Positions 60,145-64,000 of a stretch of DNA of 64,000 nucleotides are shown piece by piece. The position numbers were made by a program, and so were the translations under genes. Numbering within the stretch: the stretch's first letter is position 1; each line of letters begins with the position of its first letter. The DNA comes from Paramecium sonneborni (taxonomy: Eukaryota > Ciliophora > Oligohymenophorea > Peniculida > Parameciidae), in the NCBI GenBank assembly GCA_905182985.1, contig CAJJDN010000002.1, positions 625,441 through 689,440 of the forward strand, written 5' to 3'. The notes beneath the pieces are model-generated. The model saw only the letters and a program-made list of their open reading frames with translations. It did not search any database and had not been told where the DNA came from.

Positions 60145-62165
60145 TCATTATTCATCGATTTAAGTGGGTTCTTAAATGTAAGTTTCTTTTAATGCATCGA
60201 TGACTCTTTCTATTAATTCTTTCCATGTTTATGGCTTATATGTTTAAAGATGGTTTGCTAATTGATTTATTCTTTCTTCTAAATTTTCAATTCTTTAATC
60301 TATGTAGCATTTCCTAGGATCAGCAATTGCCCTGAATTAATGCTCTTCTTCAATTACTTTTGGATAATTCCATAATTCTGGAGGTCTTCTCATTAAAACA
60401 TATTAGTTATCATAATCTTTCTTTCTTAATTCATTAAATAATAGACTTGGATCATTTTATTGTAATTATCTATTTCGAATCCTAAATTAAATTTTAATAC
60501 GTTTTATACTTTGGTATCATACCTTCTTTAATTATTTCATCTTCAATATCTTGTTATACTGCTTTATTAATATGTCTAACTCTTTCCACACAATCTTCAA
60601 ACACTTATTTATTTTCTTATGTACAATAAAAATCCCATAACCAATACCTTCCATACTTATCCATCAATTTTTATTGCTCTTTTTCTCTTGCTGTCTCTTC
60701 CGCCAACTTTAATTCCTCTTCCTTCCTTTTTTATTCTTCTTCTACTTATCTTTTTCTTTCAGGAGAAATATAAACACTAGATTGAGCATTAGCCAAATTT
60801 TCATCTTATGTACTTTGTAATTATGAATTTTGAAGTAATGTTTGTTTCTATAATTCTTATTCTTCCTATTTTTACTACTTTAAATCATCCTCTTTTTTTC
60901 TATCTCTCCAAGCTCTCATATATAGGATCGTATGATAAGCTATTAATTTTGGTATGCTACCCTTAACGCAATTTTCATCTTTCTTTTGCAAAAACTCCCT
61001 TGCTTAAGGATTTGCATTAAAAATTACGCTTAAAACTTTAAATACAAAATTAATTTAGTCTCTTTTTAATGCAGATCCAAGTAAATGTTCACTTATTAAT
61101 TCTGCCTTAATGACTTCATTAATATCAATTACAAATTACTAATGATTTTTATATAAACATACTTAATTATCCATCAAAGGTGCTTTATAATAATTTATAC
61201 CTTTCAGCATCAAACAAAACAAATTCCTTCTCATCTTTTCGAATGCTTCAAGTAGTGGTTTCAGATAAAATGATTCTATTTTATTATTTTACCTAAATTC
61301 ATATACATATATATAACTTACCAATTTTCATAACCTAATTTGTTAAAAATAAGCTTTACGTTAGGATTGGCTTTTATTGCCTATGATTCAAGTAAGATTC
61401 TTTAGCATTCTTATAAGCAAATGCAATATTATTCAATATCTGCTTTCATAATAAAATCTCTAATCATCCGATCTCGATGTGCTGTATTTCTCAAATCAAA
61501 AAACATTAATTTCTTATTAATTTCTAGGAGTGCTCTCAATGCTGCTGTTACTTACATCAAACGTTCTTCTATAAGTTTATGACTAATCTTAATTAGAATA
61601 GGCAATTTTTTAACAAATTCATTCAATAACGTTTGCAAATTTTTTCTTTCTGCTTAATAATTTTCAGAATTCATTTCTAAAAACTTATGATCCTCCAAAG
61701 CTAAAATAATCTCACTTTTTTTAAGTTACTTCTGAATATTTTTGCAAAAGCCTATTTCACATGGTTTCCTCGATCTTTGTCTAATTTTTCAACAGAACAA
61801 TAAATGCCATCTATATATTGTTTTATGATCTATTTATTTATTTCAATATCTTCTTGAGCAAAGAATGCGCTTCGAATATGAATATGATCAATATATTTGA
61901 ACTTTGGTTTACACTTAAATACTTAGCATAATTCAAACAATTTATTATGATATATCTATTTAACATGAATTTTACTTGCCAGTTTCCAGTTAAATCTTTA
62001 GTCGTTTCAGAAATATTAGCGTCTAGTGATTTCGAAACTATCTTAAGTTCATTCCAAACTCTAAACTCATCAGATTCTTTCCATTTTTCAAATTGTTCCT
62101 ATTATCTACTTTTTCAATACCTATTATAATTAGGGATCAATTTATTTAGGCTTTTTCGGAGGCAT
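60145..62165 (-). CDS. Large charged protein, family not recognised
   Basis: About 620-650 residues with several introns, of which those after MPPKKPKQIDPQLQQ (22 nt) and after DLTGNWQ (20 nt) are clear. The N-terminal part reads EQFEKWKESDEFRVWNELK and CKPKFKYIDHIHIRSAFFAQ. The C-terminal part is a Glu/Lys-rich coil followed by KYGRYWLWDFYCTQENKQVF and ERVIDALKETYIQEPTQIDE. The mixture of short conserved-looking aromatic blocks and coiled coil is common in ciliary (CFAP/DRC) proteins, and the neighbour is CFAP45, but I cannot name the family. The frame is open upstream to an ATG at 62432; the start at 62165 looks more natural. Confidence 0.6.
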
Positions 62166-63009
62166 TAAATATAATTTATTATAAAATATTAATAAAAATA
62201 TATAAATAGCTACAAAATGTATAGAGATTATTTAACAAAATCTAAATTTATTATAGATTAACCTGAAAATAGAATATTTTTTTTTCGTATTATTTAATAA
62301 ATTACATGAGTAAGACTCCATAAAAAATGTGCGCTCACTTATAAGTTCAAAGTTTAGCTTATGAAATTTATAATAAACATATTCTTGTTCTTTTTTTTTT
62401 TCTCTCATGTTTTTTAAAGATTCGATACACATTTTAATAGGGAAATTTAATTACAATTTATAAATATATGAGAGAATTTGAATAAAACGATGATTTTGCA
62501 ATATATTAACGAAATTTTATCTCAACAATTAATGAATTGTTATTTTTGATAACCTTTAAAAAATAAGTCGAATATTCTCTTTTTTGATAAAATTTTGAGA
62601 GATAAAATAGGAAAATTAGTGAATTTAATTAAATTAATAGAAATTTAAAACTCGAATAAATTGTGGTTGTTTTATTAATTTGTGAGTTTTACTTAGGTTG
62701 ATTTGAAACTTATTTTTGAAAAAAAATTAAAAAGTACATTAGAATATAAATGCTAATTGATTGCATTTATAAATGATTAATTAATTTGAAGATTATAAAA
62801 AATTTTTAGAAGAAATCTCTGATTTATAAGAATAAATCAAAAAAGTACTCAAATTAAATCTTGAATTTTTATATTATAATTTTCATCTCAGTTGTTTTAA
62901 CTTTTCTTCAATTAGTGTTTATGTATATGAAGCTTAGAACTGAAAATTAGAATCTAAAGTTTCAATCATCTATAAATTTTTTATCCCTTTACTAAATAGA
63001 TATCCGAAA
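62166..63009. other. A+T-rich region with two doubtful short frames
   Basis: A minus-strand frame (62432 downward, MCIESLKNMREKKKEQEY...) is in phase with the neighbouring gene and could be its 5' extension. A plus-strand frame at 62773-62943 (56 codons, MINQFEDYKKFLEE...) could be a small coiled-coil protein. Neither is well supported. Confidence 0.35.
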
Positions 63010-63985
63010 TCAATACTTTAATTATTCTTTTATTTATTTTTGTAGCTCATTCTTTAAATGAAGTAGCCAATTATTGCTAAATTTAACCAATTCTTCTCTG
63101 AATGTATTTAAAGTCTAAGCTATTTATTTATGTGCTTTCTCTAAATTATTTTTCGTCTCACCCTAAGCCTTTTTTTGAAGAGAAAATATCTTTTTTTTTA
63201 TTTCATCTGATTGTTTTATAAGAATTATCAAAACAGGAAAGGTATGCTTATAAAAGCGATTAAGAATTCTAATAGAATTTGATGGGATTTCATCATTATT
63301 TATTACCTTTTGTATGATTTTAGTAATATCTTAAATTTTTGAAAGATCCACTTAATAATCATTTGTTGGAATATCATTTTGAGGTTTAAATAATGTTATG
63401 TAAAATCTTCCAATTGAAAGTCGAAGTTCCCTTTCATAGTTTATGAACCTAATCATATCCATTTATAAGATTACTCTTTGTAATCAATTAAATATTTAAT
63501 TGGTAAAGGCTAATTTGGCAATTAATTTCTGTAACTTAGCTCAAACTCTTTGTAATTTTATTGGATATTTACAATATTTTTATATACATTCAGAACATTT
63601 TACACTTCTTAAATATCATTTTTTAATTCTTAAATACTATTATTATACTAAATAGAATAAAAATCTTATTTACACATAAAAATAGAGTTTCTAAAAGTAA
63701 CTGTGTTTAACTTTAATAAATTCCAATATAATTATCATATTTTAACTTATTATTATGAAATTCTCTTATAAAATAGCTCTAAAAGTGAGTTTCTTAAATT
63801 GAAAATGTTGAAGGAGTTTTAAGCTTATTTTATATTTGCTGGCAAAAATACTCCAAATTGCATTATTGTTTTTGTTTTTCATTATTGAATAAATTGCATT
63901 AAACAAAATAATAAATTAATTTCACATAAGAATTTGATATCCACTTTTCAAATTGATAAAATGACTCAAAAGGTACATAATTCAT
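63010..63985 (-). CDS. Unrecognised coiled-coil protein with N-terminal cysteines
   Basis: 307 residues after two 26-nt introns; the length divides exactly. It starts MNYVPFESFYQFEKWISNSY; early residues include FVQCNLFNN and QCNLEYFCQQ, possibly remnants of a zinc site. The remainder is helix-rich, with YNNSIQELKNDIQEVQNVLN and QKKAQGETKNNLEKAHKQIA likely forming coiled coil, ending LQKQIKEQLKY. It resembles the non-propeller part of the B-box-type protein at 6713-8752 only in general style. Function unknown. It ends at 63010; the window edge does not cut it. Confidence 0.6.
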
Positions 63986-64000
63986 CATTTTTAATGATGT

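Overview
The window is ciliate macronuclear-type DNA, most likely Paramecium or a close relative. The base composition is very A+T rich. TAA and TAG must be read as glutamine and TGA is the only stop codon. Introns are tiny, mostly 18-35 nt with GT..AG ends, and genes are packed tightly on both strands. Reading with that code and removing such introns turns fragmented frames into intact proteins, many of which then divide exactly into codons. A trichocyst-matrix-like secretory protein (15561-16665) and a ciliary doublet protein (CFAP45, 58497-60138) fit this identity. Product names below rest on family motifs read by eye; no database search was possible.

Layout. 0-11 kb: a degraded edge gene, an SCP/FCP1-type phosphatase, an ankyrin-repeat anoctamin (TMEM16), a B-box/WD40-type protein and a calcium-dependent protein kinase. 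11-18 kb: a probable mitochondrial membrane protein, a Gln-rich protein, a divergent pair of tandem-CXC (tesmin/LIN54-type) genes, a small acylated coiled coil, an SR-type splicing protein, a trichocyst-matrix-like protein and a La-motif protein. 18-29 kb: a double RNase H-fold protein, a tubulin tyrosine ligase-like enzyme, an R1R2R3 Myb, an ABHD11-like hydrolase without its serine, an MRH-domain receptor-like protein and coiled coils. 29-32 kb: three small proteins, each with an N-terminal Met-Gly/Cys acylation signature followed by a SILK motif and an RVxF motif, the two classical docking sites for protein phosphatase 1. 32-42 kb: ornithine decarboxylase, ALG2 mannosyltransferase, a Q/N-rich prion-like protein, a decayed FLVCR-like transporter and a membrane histidine kinase. 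43-50 kb: a cyclin and a cytosolic tryptophanyl-tRNA synthetase, both lying in sequence that appears twice around assembly gaps. 50-64 kb: coiled-coil and helical-repeat proteins, a protein disulfide isomerase divergent from a Neo1/ATP9-type P4-ATPase, CFAP45 and two unrecognised charged proteins.

There is no operon-like logic; neighbours are mostly unrelated housekeeping, ciliary and signalling genes. The exception is the 29.5-31.9 kb cluster, which looks like a tandemly expanded family of membrane-anchored PP1 targeting subunits and is the best candidate here for an undescribed system. The two long direct repeats (about 1.0 and 1.4 kb, each abutting Ns) are almost certainly unmerged contig overlaps, not biology. 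With one stop codon and A+T-rich DNA, open frames of 60-100 codons occur by chance, so short genes without a recognisable domain are scored low.
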